Translations under genes and position numbers: made by a program
Notes under the pieces: generated by a model
Told to the model about the DNA's origin: nothing
What the model saw: the letters and a program-made list of their open reading frames with translations, nothing else
Databases searched by the model: none
Shown: positions 16,809 to 24,607 of the stretch, piece by piece
Layout: each line of letters starts with the position of its first letter
How positions within the stretch are numbered: position 1 is the first letter of the stretch
Source of the DNA: Bacillota bacterium
Lineage (GTDB): Bacteria; Bacillota; Clostridia; Clostridiales; Clostridiaceae
NCBI GenBank assembly: GCA_030706015.1
Contig: JAUZPI010000038.1
Coordinates: 1-42,615 of the forward strand
Reading direction: 5' to 3'
Length of the DNA stretch: 42,615 nucleotides

Positions 16809-17663
16809 TTACTGGTTATTCTTAATCTTTGAACTAGAAATAATCCTTTGAATATGCAGACTCAAATAAACTATTTCTCCATCATCTATATGATAATTAT
16901 AGTTTTTTTTCATATAACTTTTTATCTTTAAGGCACATTTATATGCATCACCATAGCTTTCCTGTACCAGTTCTACAAAGGGTCCACCATCGTCATTTAG
17001 CTGTTTTTGAGATAACACTCTTTGAGCAAAGAATTTAAGATGTGTTACTAATCTATCATAGGATAAATCATTTATGTCTAACTCTATAGTGAAAGAATAT
17101 TTAATAATATTTAACACTTCTTGAATTATATTGGTTATATTGATAGTATTGTCCATACTTTCTCCCATAGAAGCATATACAAAATGTGTTGCAATAAAAC
17201 CTGCTTCATCATCTTCCATCTTTATTCCAAGCTCTTTTTCTATATAATTAATAGACCAAACCCCTATAGCATATTCTTTCTTGTGTATTTTTTGTATCTC
17301 CCATAATAAATGGTTTTTTATCTTTATTCCCTGCTCATATCTCTTTATTGCAAAGGCAATATGATCTGTTAGAGAAACATGTATATGTTCTGATAAATCC
17401 ACCTTTAAGGTTTCCTTTGCATGACTTATGATGTCTTCAGATATCCTAACATATTCTAGAGGTATTTCATTTAGAAGTTTTTGAAACTTAAGGTTGTCAT
17501 TTTCATTTTCTATAGTAAATACTTTCTGTATCTTATTTACATTAATTAAATCTCCAGGTCTTTTCTGAAAAGCAATTCCGCTGCCCATTATAACCTTTTC
17601 TAATTTTGAGATTTCATCCACAGTGGTAACTACATTATTGTTTAACACCTTCTTAATTATCAT
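16809..17663 (-). CDS. licT: LicT/BglG-family transcriptional antiterminator
   Basis: An RNA-binding antiterminator of about 284 residues. An N-terminal CAT domain of roughly 55 residues (KKVLNNNVVTTVDE, GSGIAFQKRPGDLI) is followed by two PRD domains. PRD histidines are visible in HIHVSLTDHIAFAIKR (PRD1) and IYLSLHIQRI (PRD2). PTS components phosphorylate such histidines to set activity. Two adjacent ATGs exist; I prefer 17663, six bases after GGGGTG, over 17666. The protein very probably binds the two RAT elements found before itself and before the PTS gene, so it is autoregulated. The symbol is given by family; SacT/BglG would be equally valid. Confidence 0.9.
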   Translation of the reverse strand: MIIKKVLNNNVVTTVDEISKLEKVIMGSGIAFQKRPGDLINVNKIQKVFTIENENDNLKFQKLLNEIPLEYVRISEDIISHAKETLKVDLSEHIHVSLTDHIAFAIKRYEQGIKIKNHLLWEIQKIHKKEYAIGVWSINYIEKELGIKMEDDEAGFIATHFVYASMGESMDNTINITNIIQEVLNIIKYSFTIELDINDLSYDRLVTHLKFFAQRVLSQKQLNDDGGPFVELVQESYGDAYKCALKIKSYMKKNYNYHIDDGEIVYLSLHIQRIISSSKIKNNQ

Positions 17664-17700
17664 CATTATCACCCCATTTAAAACAGGCCTATAATAGATA

Positions 17701-17748
17701 AAACCCAAATTAAAATAAGCTAATAAGCATTTATTTTAATTTGGGTTT
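17701..17748 (-). terminator. Conditional terminator in the antiterminator gene leader
   Basis: A perfect 18-bp inverted repeat, AAACCCAAATTAAAATAA with TTATTTTAATTTGGGTTT, and a 12-base loop. One arm overlaps the 3' part of the RAT element. The minus strand continues TTATCTATTATAGG. Confidence 0.85.
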
Positions 17749-17771
17749 TGCCTGCCGAACAGTTACAATCC
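17744..17771 (-). promoter_or_regulatory. RAT site before the antiterminator gene
   Basis: The minus strand reads GGATTGTAACTG then TTCGGCAGGCAAAACC, a close match to the RAT consensus, and it partially overlaps the terminator arm. Confidence 0.9.
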
Positions 17772-17793
17772 CTTGTATTTAATTTACATATTC

Positions 17794-17822
17794 ATGATAA
17801 CATTTACATTTGCTAATGTCAA
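17794..17822 (-). promoter_or_regulatory. Sigma-A-type promoter for the antiterminator/PTS operon
   Basis: TTGACA (17822-17817), a 17-base spacer and TATCAT (17799-17794) on the minus strand. Transcription would start near 17787, just ahead of the RAT element. Confidence 0.75.
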
Positions 17823-17886
17823 TAGTATTTTATAGATTTTTTTAGGTTGCTTTTTAACATAGATTGTAAATTGATATATAAAATAG

Positions 17887-17908
17887 GGGACTTCTTCTAA
17901 ATAGTCCC
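17887..17908 (-). terminator. Terminator after glnK
   Basis: GGGACT and AGTCCC pair across ten bases, followed by CTATTTTATAT on the minus strand, about 50 bases after the glnK stop. Confidence 0.65.
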
Positions 17909-17955
17909 TACAATCTACTAGAAGAAATCCCTCTTATTTATTAAATCAGTTCATT

Positions 17956-18318
17956 TTATTCATGATCCTGAAGAGCATCTCTTCCCTCTTCACCAGTTCT
18001 TACACGTACTACGTTTGCTACATCATATATGAAAATCTTTCCGTCTCCAATTTTGCCTGTTCTTAGTACCTTAGTAGCAGTTTCAACAACTAGCTCTACA
18101 GGCACTTCACAAACAACAATTTCCACCTTAACCTTTGGTAAAAGATTAATATCAACTGCTACTCCACGGTAATATTCCTTATAACCTTTTTGTGCTCCGC
18201 AGCCTAACACATTTGAAACCGTCATACCTGTTATACCAATTTCGTTTAAGGCATCCTTTAAATCATCAAATTTACTAGGATTAGTAATGATATCAATCTT
18301 TGTAAGCTTCCTTTCCAT
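17956..18318 (-). CDS. glnK: P-II family nitrogen regulatory protein
   Basis: A 120-residue trimeric signal protein that reads 2-oxoglutarate and ATP/ADP and gates the ammonium channel. The T-loop reads GCGAQKGYKEYYRGV with Tyr50 at the usual tip position. LLPKVKVEIVV and GKIGDGKIFI follow (the B-loop GDGK), and the C-terminus has RVRTGEEGRDAL. The ATG at 18318 has GAGGGGGG upstream, so the longer reading from 18336 is rejected. The gene follows amtB by about 100 bases, the reverse of the usual glnK-amtB order, in one probable operon. Confidence 0.93.
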   Translation of the reverse strand: MERKLTKIDIITNPSKFDDLKDALNEIGITGMTVSNVLGCGAQKGYKEYYRGVAVDINLLPKVKVEIVVCEVPVELVVETATKVLRTGKIGDGKIFIYDVANVVRVRTGEEGRDALQDHE

Positions 18319-18418
18319 ATATATCCCCCCTCTCATATCTAGTAGTATCTAAGTGTATAATACCATATATTCGTAATAAAATCTAATCCAACTACGAATT
18401 AAATATAAATATTTTTAA

Positions 18419-19663
18419 TTACATATTTAGTCCTGTATAAGCTTGTTCTCCATGTAAGGAAACATCTAAACCATCAGTTTCTTCACTTGATTCTGTTCTT
18501 AATTTAGTAAATAAGCTTATAACCTTTAATATTATAAATGTTACTATTGCTGCATATGCTGCACAAGAAACTGCAGATATTACATGAACCTTTAACAATG
18601 CAAAATTACCATACAATAATCCATTGTCTCCAGCAGGGTTTATTGCCTTGCTAGCAAATATTCCTGTAGCAATAGCTCCCCATATTCCCGCAATTCCGTG
18701 ACATCCAAAAGCATCTAAAGCATCATCATAACCAAATTTAGCTTTCATAACAGCAATTGCAAAGAAGCTGATAGCTCCACCAACTAAACCAATTACAACA
18801 GCAGACATTGGACTTACAAAACCTGCTCCTTGAGTTATAGCTACAAGACCAGCAACAGCTCCTGTTACTGTACCTAATACAGTTGGTTTTTTGTTGATAA
18901 TCCATTCAATTGCAACCCATGAAACAGCTCCAGCAGCAGCTGCTGTATTAGTTGTTAAGAATGCATTTACTGCAACCCCATTAATTGCTAAAGCACTTCC
19001 TGCGTTAAATCCAAACCATCCAAACCAAAGTAGTCCACCACCCAATATTGCCATTGGAATATGATGTGGTTCTGGTCTGGTTCTCTTTCTTTTACCTATC
19101 ATTATAGCAGCTATAAGACCAGAAACTCCTGAATTTATCTCTACTACATTACCACCTGCGAAGTCTAATACTCCTAGTTTCTTCAACCAGCCAGCACTTT
19201 GTCCAGCTCCGCCCCATACCCAGTGAGCAATAGGATCATATACTAATGTACTCCATAATAAAATGAAAATTAAAAATGCTGGAAATCTCATACGTTCTGC
19301 AAAAGATCCTGAAATAACAGCTGCAGTTATAATTGCAAACATCATTTGGAACACAACGAATAGTAAATGTGGAATTGTTGTTGAATAATCAGCGTTAGCT
19401 GCGACTCCAACATTATGCAAGAATGACCAATCTAAGCTTCCAATAAATCCCTTAACATCTGGTCCAAATGCTAAAGTATACCCTACAAATATCCACTGTA
19501 TGGATATCACTACTAATGCTGCATAGCTATGCATTGTTGTACTAAGCACGTTTTTGCTTTTTACCATTCCACCATAAAACAATGCTAGTCCTGGCACCAT
19601 TAGCATTACAAGCGCAGCAGAAAATATCACGAATGACATATCTGCCCCATTTAGTCCTTTCAT
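18419..19663 (-). CDS. amtB: Ammonium transporter (Amt family) with Glu at the first pore-His position
   Basis: A 414-residue ammonium channel with about eleven membrane helices. Family phrases include ALFYGGMV (28-34), SGSFAERM (118-125), LLWFGWFGFNAGSAL (211-225) and DDALDAFGCHGIAGIWGA (313-330). The second twin-histidine is present at His322. The first, expected in the helix after DFAGG, is replaced: the sequence reads GGNVVEINSG, with GAG (Glu175, codon at 19139-19141) where most bacterial Amt proteins have His. The same swap is known in fungal Mep1/Mep3 transporters. The ATG has AAGGGGG upstream. Its downstream partner is GlnK. Confidence 0.93.
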   Translation of the reverse strand: MKGLNGADMSFVIFSAALVMLMVPGLALFYGGMVKSKNVLSTTMHSYAALVVISIQWIFVGYTLAFGPDVKGFIGSLDWSFLHNVGVAANADYSTTIPHLLFVVFQMMFAIITAAVISGSFAERMRFPAFLIFILLWSTLVYDPIAHWVWGGAGQSAGWLKKLGVLDFAGGNVVEINSGVSGLIAAIMIGKRKRTRPEPHHIPMAILGGGLLWFGWFGFNAGSALAINGVAVNAFLTTNTAAAAGAVSWVAIEWIINKKPTVLGTVTGAVAGLVAITQGAGFVSPMSAVVIGLVGGAISFFAIAVMKAKFGYDDALDAFGCHGIAGIWGAIATGIFASKAINPAGDNGLLYGNFALLKVHVISAVSCAAYAAIVTFIILKVISLFTKLRTESSEETDGLDVSLHGEQAYTGLNM

Positions 19664-20063
19664 TGATAAACCCCCTTATTTTGAAAAAGTATAATTTCAT
19701 TTACCATTAAACACTACAACCTACTATAAAAATTTAAGCAAATGAAACCTAATTACTTTCTGCATTTCATTCTACTTAAATCATTATTTTTTGTCAATAT
19801 TCCTTATATTTTTGTCAAAAATCACTTTATATTGTTAATAATCCATCAATTTTTTCCGTATATTTTATACTATGTTAAACTTTTCTTTGCATTGTTAACA
19901 CTTTATTAACGATTATTACAATTAGTTGCTATATTGTTATTTTTTTAATTTATCATTATTTTTTATCCATATTACTTAGCGATATTGTTAAAAAAACAGC
20001 TAAAAATTTAATAGTTTATAATGGTATTATATGTAAATGCACTTCTAAAATATTACAAAAAAA
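19664..20063. other. AT-rich intergenic region upstream of amtB
   Basis: About 400 bases with no convincing ORF on either strand. It contains several GTTAA/TTAAC tracts (for example TTGTTAATAATCC, TTGTTAACACTTTATTAACG) that could be regulator sites or merely AT-rich chance. It must hold the amtB promoter, but I see no clear -35/-10 pair. Confidence 0.5.
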
Positions 20064-20086
20064 ATGACTGTCTATGCGACAGTCAT
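20064..20086 (-). terminator. Terminator downstream of icd
   Basis: ATGACTGTC and GACAGTCAT pair across five bases, followed by TTTTTTTTGTAA on the minus strand. Confidence 0.9.
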
Positions 20087-20115
20087 AAAATTCAAATAGT
20101 TATTCAATATTATAA

Positions 20116-21327
20116 TTATAGTACTTCTTCTAGTCTCTTTTTAACTTCATTTAGGAATTCTTCTGTATTTACAATTTGCTTATTTGACACTTCTGATAAT
20201 GGAGCCAAATCCTTTGTCATTACGCCTTCTTCTATTGTTCTTAAAGAAGCAGCTTCTAGTTTATCAGAAAAGTCAACTAGTGCCCCTATACCGTCTAGCT
20301 CTCCTCTTTTTCTTAAGGCTCCTGTCCATGCGAATAATGTTGCCATTGAATTAGTAGAAGTAGCCTTTCCTTCAAGATGTTGATAATAGTGGCGTTGTAC
20401 AGTCCCGTGAGCAGCTTCGTATTCATAATAACCTTCTGGAGAAACCAATACAGATGTCATCATAGCTAAACTTCCAAAAGCAGTAGCTACCATATCTGAC
20501 ATTACATCTCCATCATAGTTTTTGCATGCCCATATCATTCCGCCTTCTGATCTTATAACACGTGCTACAGCATCATCTATAAGTGTATATAGATATGTTA
20601 TGCCTGCTTCTTCAAACTTTGTTTTATACTCATTATCAAATATTTCTTGAAATATATCCTTAAATCTATGATCGTAAGTTTTAGAAATAGTATCCTTTGA
20701 AGCGAACCATAAATCTTCCTTCTGGTCTAAAGCATAGTTAAAGCAAGATCTAGCAAAGCTTTCAATTGATTTATCTAAGTTATGCATACCTAAAACAACA
20801 CCAGGTCCTTTGAACTCATGTATTGTTTGCTTTGTAACCTCACCATTTTCAGCTGTGAAAACTAATTCTACTTTTCCAGGTCCTTCAACGCGATATTCTA
20901 CATCCCTATAAACATCACCGTAAGCATGTCTTGCCACTGTAATTGGTTTAGTCCAATTCTTTACAAAAGGCTTTATGCTGTCTAATATTATAGGAGCACG
21001 AAATACAGTACCATCTAAAATAGCTCTTATAGTACCGTTAGGACTTTTCCACATACTCTTTAAATTGTACTCTTTCACTCTATCGGCATTTGGAGTTATT
21101 GTAGCACACTTTACACCAACACCATATTTTTTTACTGCAAGTGCTGCATCAGTAGTAATTTGGTCATTTGTTTCATCTCTTTTTTCAAGTCCAAGATCAT
21201 AATACTCTGTCTTTAGTTCAATATAAGGTTCTAAAAGTTTATCCTTAATCATTTTCCAGATAATTCTGGTCATTTCATCTCCATCCATCTCAACTAATGG
21301 AACGTTCATCTTAATTCTTTCTGCCAT
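20116..21327 (-). CDS. icd: NADP-dependent isocitrate dehydrogenase, eukaryote-like homodimeric type
   Basis: Converts isocitrate to 2-oxoglutarate with NADPH production. At 403 residues it belongs to the subfamily shared with eukaryotic cytosolic and mitochondrial IDH rather than to the E. coli Icd type. The start reads VPLVEMDGDEMTRIIW, the substrate loop KSPNGTIRAILDGTVFRAPI and the NADP loop AAHGTVQRHYYQHLEG followed by TSTNSMATLFAWTGAL. The ATG has AGAAGGAGAG upstream. It stands alone, next to amtB-glnK, and supplies the 2-oxoglutarate that P-II proteins sense and that glutamate synthesis uses. No citrate synthase or canonical aconitase is in the window. Confidence 0.93.
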   Translation of the reverse strand: MAERIKMNVPLVEMDGDEMTRIIWKMIKDKLLEPYIELKTEYYDLGLEKRDETNDQITTDAALAVKKYGVGVKCATITPNADRVKEYNLKSMWKSPNGTIRAILDGTVFRAPIILDSIKPFVKNWTKPITVARHAYGDVYRDVEYRVEGPGKVELVFTAENGEVTKQTIHEFKGPGVVLGMHNLDKSIESFARSCFNYALDQKEDLWFASKDTISKTYDHRFKDIFQEIFDNEYKTKFEEAGITYLYTLIDDAVARVIRSEGGMIWACKNYDGDVMSDMVATAFGSLAMMTSVLVSPEGYYEYEAAHGTVQRHYYQHLEGKATSTNSMATLFAWTGALRKRGELDGIGALVDFSDKLEAASLRTIEEGVMTKDLAPLSEVSNKQIVNTEEFLNEVKKRLEEVL

Positions 21328-21413
21328 GCAAAACTCTCCTTCTTGTTAATTTGTTCTGTAATTACTACATCATTGCTCTGTTGTTTAAACTACATCACTA
21401 AACACATAGTATA

Positions 21414-21442
21414 ATATTAACATTTGTCTATTATTTTATCAA
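21414..21442 (-). promoter_or_regulatory. Candidate promoter for icd
   Basis: TTGATA (21442-21437), a 17-base spacer and TAATAT (21419-21414) on the minus strand, about 90 bases before the icd start. Confidence 0.4.
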
Positions 21443-21531
21443 TGAAAACAACAAGATACAAGTAAATACACCAAATTCGAAGATTATATATAATTAATAG
21501 TGCATAATTATGCACTATATTTATCCATTAC

Positions 21532-23388
21532 TTAATATATATCAACAGAATAAATATCCGAAAATTCTGTTTCTATACGTTGAATACTACTCTCATATAT
21601 AGGGATCTCATTCTTATTTGTTTGTTCTAAATGTTTTACTGGAAGAATCATAATAAACTTACTTCCTTTCCCCAGTTCACTTTCTAAGTCTATTTCTCCT
21701 CCATGCATTTCTACAAATGATTTTACCAAGCATAAGCCTATGCCTGTCCCTTCGCAGTCTCTTTGAAGAGTTTTATCTACTTGACCAAATCTCTCAAAGA
21801 TGAGTTCTTTCTTTTCCTTTGGAATCCCTATTCCCGTATCATTTATATTAATAACGACATTATCTCCTTTATCCACCAACTCCACAAATATACTTCCACC
21901 TGGATTAGTAAATTTAATAGAGTTTGAAAGCAGATTTAAAATTATTCTTTCTAACTTATCCGGATCAACAGCCATAACTTTTTCTTCTATTTCAGTGTCA
22001 AATATTAATTCAATACCTTTACTCTCAGCATAAGTTACAACAGACATAGTAATATCCTCAACCACCTCAACTATATTATAGTTTTCCAGGTTAAGATTAA
22101 GAAAACCAGAATCCAGCCTCGCAATATCTAATAAATTATTTATTAATCTCATAAGTCTGTAACAATTTTGTTTCATAATTCTTGTGTATCTATCCAACTT
22201 TTCATCTTGGTGATTATTTTTATTTAATATATCCAGTACTTGTAAAGCAGAAAAGATGACATTTAATGGTGTTTTCAATTCATGAGATATATTGGTAAAG
22301 AATTCCGTAATTAACTTATTATATTCTCTTGTTTCGTTCAACAATTCAATGTTTTTTTCTACATCCTTTTGTAATTTTTCTACCTGCTTTTCTGAAGTTA
22401 TATCGTGCAGTATTGTTAAAATAGTAGATTGTCCTTGATAAATAAAATGGGTAGATATATTTAGAACATGTACAGTTTCACCGTTGCCTCCCAAAATCTT
22501 CCCTTCAAACTGCATTGTATTTATTTCATTACTGCCTATTAAATCAAACTTTGCTTTTAGACTATCTCTTTCGTCTAAAGGAGTAAGATCGAAAATTGAT
22601 TTTACCCCTATGTCACCATTATCATTAACTCCTAGCATATTCGCCGCAGACTTGCTAAAAAAGATCAGATTTCCGTCACTATGCACGAAAATCGCATCTC
22701 TAGAATTTTCAATAAGCAAATTATAGCACTCATCATTTTTTAGTAACATAGCTTCAAAATATTTACGTTGACTATCTTTTTTGTTTAATTCATCATTTAG
22801 TTCTCTGAGTTGATTATTCTTTTCTTTCAAATATTCATTTTCAATTTTTACATAATACCCCAACGTCCATGCAGTTAAGATAAAAACTCCAACTAATATC
22901 AAATCCTCCTCAAAGTATGGGTTGATAATAGCTTTAGGAGCATAAATCAAGTCAATCAGTAATATTACCAACGATGAAACAAAAGACATTATTAATCCAT
23001 ATTTCATACCAAGCTGAATTGTAGCAGTAATAATGATAAGTAAAAATAAAAATTTATAATTACTAATATAGGTATTAGAAACCATAACTAGCATAGCAAA
23101 AATTGCTACAAAAACAAAATTTTCAACCACTCTTGCTCTTGTAACATATTTAGCATTTAGCTTTTTCATTATGAATAATGACCATAGCCAGTATAAAAGT
23201 GCTAATAAACCTGTTAATAAAGACATGGGGAGAAAATTAACATAATCATCTTTTACGTTATGTGAAATATCATTATTAACAAAAAACTTATTATATATAA
23301 CTAATGCACAAAAAAATAACGATATAAATTTAACGATATTTATTATTATATTTATTGAGACCTCTTTATTCTGTTCAAATTTATCCAT
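21532..23388 (-). CDS. Orphan membrane sensor histidine kinase with PAS domain
   Basis: A 618-residue sensor kinase. The N-terminal membrane part (about 13-180) has five or six helices; a short coiled coil (about 183-215) and a PAS domain (about 220-335) follow. The HisKA phosphoacceptor is His369 in FFTNISHELKTPLN. The catalytic domain shows NLLSNSIKF (N box), DTGIGI (G1) and GTGIGLCLV (G2). No response regulator is adjacent. Orphan kinases of this layout in Clostridia often feed Spo0A, and the position 74 bases downstream of an agrD-like gene makes it a possible link to peptide signalling, though its HisKA/PAS layout is unlike AgrC. The start is the ATG at 23388; no strong ribosome binding site is seen. 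Confidence 0.88.
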   Translation of the reverse strand: MDKFEQNKEVSINIIINIVKFISLFFCALVIYNKFFVNNDISHNVKDDYVNFLPMSLLTGLLALLYWLWSLFIMKKLNAKYVTRARVVENFVFVAIFAMLVMVSNTYISNYKFLFLLIIITATIQLGMKYGLIMSFVSSLVILLIDLIYAPKAIINPYFEEDLILVGVFILTAWTLGYYVKIENEYLKEKNNQLRELNDELNKKDSQRKYFEAMLLKNDECYNLLIENSRDAIFVHSDGNLIFFSKSAANMLGVNDNGDIGVKSIFDLTPLDERDSLKAKFDLIGSNEINTMQFEGKILGGNGETVHVLNISTHFIYQGQSTILTILHDITSEKQVEKLQKDVEKNIELLNETREYNKLITEFFTNISHELKTPLNVIFSALQVLDILNKNNHQDEKLDRYTRIMKQNCYRLMRLINNLLDIARLDSGFLNLNLENYNIVEVVEDITMSVVTYAESKGIELIFDTEIEEKVMAVDPDKLERIILNLLSNSIKFTNPGGSIFVELVDKGDNVVININDTGIGIPKEKKELIFERFGQVDKTLQRDCEGTGIGLCLVKSFVEMHGGEIDLESELGKGSKFIMILPVKHLEQTNKNEIPIYESSIQRIETEFSDIYSVDIY

Positions 23389-23419
23389 ATTTTACACCTA
23401 TTGTATTTCTTTATATAGT

Positions 23420-23452
23420 AATATAAGGATCGTGCTAAGCGATCCTTATATT
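23420..23452 (-). repeat. Hairpin copy 1 after agrD1
   Basis: A perfect 13-bp inverted repeat, AATATAAGGATCG with CGATCCTTATATT, and a seven-base loop. The same hairpin core (ATAAGGATCG/CGATCCTTAT) recurs after the other two agrD-like genes. No strong T run follows on the minus strand, so it may be an RNA-stability or processing element or a weak terminator. Confidence 0.8.
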
Positions 23453-23462
23453 ATTGTTGATT

Positions 23463-23600
23463 TTATTTTTTTGAAAGAGCTTTTGGTTCTTTAGGTTGAT
23501 AAAATCCCAAAGTACATGCTGAAGCTGAAGTTGAGGTTGCTGCTGAATAAAATAACTTATCACACAATTTAGCAGCATTTTCTTTAATCTTATTTTTCAT
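23463..23600 (-). CDS. agrD: AgrD-like cyclic peptide precursor, variant 1
   Basis: A 45-residue precursor of a thiolactone autoinducer, not a stand-alone enzyme. An amphipathic N-terminal leader (MKNKIKENAAKLCDKLFYS) is followed by the STSASAC core and the charged tail PKEPKALSKK, which corresponds to the AgrB-recognised tail of staphylococcal AgrD. Aligning the tail with S. aureus AgrD places the predicted five-residue ring at Cys29-Phe33 (CTLGF). The start ATG has GGGAGG upstream, inside the end of agrB. The gap from the agrB stop is two bases, so the two are translationally linked, as in classical agrBD. Confidence 0.88.
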   Translation of the reverse strand: MKNKIKENAAKLCDKLFYSAATSTSASACTLGFYQPKEPKALSKK

Positions 23601-23602
23601 AT

Positions 23603-24262
23603 TTATTTCCTCCCTGTTGTTACTTTTTCTAAAATATAATCTACTTTAGTTAAGATATTGTGACCAAAATTAGTTAGTGTAGTAATTTGCCATAAAACAC
23701 CAAAACATATGCATTGAATAATAGGCAATAAATAATTTATTTCAAACTTTAAATAAAGTAAGATTAACACAGCTACGCTTGTAAATAATATACTTAGTAC
23801 AATGAGTGAACACTTTTTAAAATATTGTCTAGCCTCTTCTGTACTTATTCTCTTAGACGGACTATCTACAGGAGCAAATTTATAAATAATATAATAAGAA
23901 TATATAAGGCTTAATATATATAACATCACCACCCACAACTGACTATATTGTGGTTTCAGATTATTACTTATTATTGCAAGTCCAACACATGCAAAAGTTC
24001 CAATAACAATACAACGATTTGGCGAACTAGCATGTACTCCTCCTGAATATTTCCTTAATAAGCTAACAATAAATAAAATAATTATGGCTTGAATCAAAAC
24101 CTTGAATATTGCTCCAAAGATAATAACCCAAAATATTGACCAAGTTATTTGTAATATACTAAAAGCCCCATAGGCAATTATCTCTTTATGATCCTCATCC
24201 AAATCTAAAGCGTTTGATATTCTACTGGATATCTTATTCGATACTCTCTCTATTAAAAACAT
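23603..24262 (-). CDS. agrB: AgrB-like peptide-processing membrane endopeptidase
   Basis: An integral membrane cysteine protease that removes the C-terminal tail of AgrD and forms the thiolactone ring. It has 219 residues. The catalytic pair His77 and Cys84 lies in KYSGGVHASSPNRCIV, at the same numbers as in S. aureus AgrB. Several membrane helices span about 30-70, 85-105, 110-130 and 155-190, and the PVDSPSKRIS motif is characteristic of the family. The ATG at 24262 follows AGAGGG; a GTG two codons earlier is closer to that site and possible. It is the only processing enzyme in the locus and must serve all three precursor genes if they are all used. Confidence 0.93.
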   Translation of the reverse strand: MFLIERVSNKISSRISNALDLDEDHKEIIAYGAFSILQITWSIFWVIIFGAIFKVLIQAIIILFIVSLLRKYSGGVHASSPNRCIVIGTFACVGLAIISNNLKPQYSQLWVVMLYILSLIYSYYIIYKFAPVDSPSKRISTEEARQYFKKCSLIVLSILFTSVAVLILLYLKFEINYLLPIIQCICFGVLWQITTLTNFGHNILTKVDYILEKVTTGRK

Positions 24263-24320
24263 AACCACATACCCTCTTCTTATGTTTATACACAGTAATA
24301 CTTATAATATTAATTATCCT

Positions 24321-24607
24321 ATGTGACCAATACATGCTTCTTGAAATACGTATAAGGATCGTACTAGGCGATCCTTATACTGTGTGTCTATTTTTTTGTT
24401 AAAGATTTAGGTTCCTTAGGTTGATAAAAACTGGTCAAACAAGCTGAAGCCGATGTTGATTTAGCCATAGAAGTAAAGATTTTCTCACACATTGTTACAG
24501 CACCTTTTTTCAAATTGTTTTTCATTTTAATTCCCCCTTGTTAATCTTTTAAATAATACTATATCTAGTAAAAAAATTATGCGCTACATTAATAAAATTA
24601 TTTCAAA
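24321..24607 (-). repeat. agrD cassette, direct repeat copy A
   Basis: A unit of about 286 bp repeated head to tail. It contains a hairpin (24350-24380: GTATAAGGATCG with CGATCCTTATAC), the agrD2 gene and its upstream region with the ribosome binding site. It begins ATGTGACCAATACATG and is nearly identical to copy B. Confidence 0.9.
24388..24525 (-). CDS. AgrD-like cyclic peptide precursor, variant 2 (copy A)
   Basis: A 45-residue precursor beginning MKNNLKKGAVTMCEKIFTS, with the STSASAC core and the tail PKEPKSLTKK. By alignment with variant 1 and staphylococcal AgrD, the ring is predicted at Cys29-Phe33, here CLTSF, so its signal differs from variant 1 in four of five ring residues being rearranged or replaced while Cys and Phe are kept. 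The ATG is preceded by GGGGGAA. The protein is identical to that of copy B. The three nucleotide differences between the copies are all at synonymous third positions. Confidence 0.87.
   Translation of the reverse strand: MKNNLKKGAVTMCEKIFTSMAKSTSASACLTSFYQPKEPKSLTKK

Noticed and set aside
19664..20063. Possible riboswitch or small RNA in the long AT-rich gap upstream of amtB
   Set aside because: No stable GC-containing stem, no known aptamer core and no terminator-antiterminator pair could be seen apart from the icd terminator at its edge.
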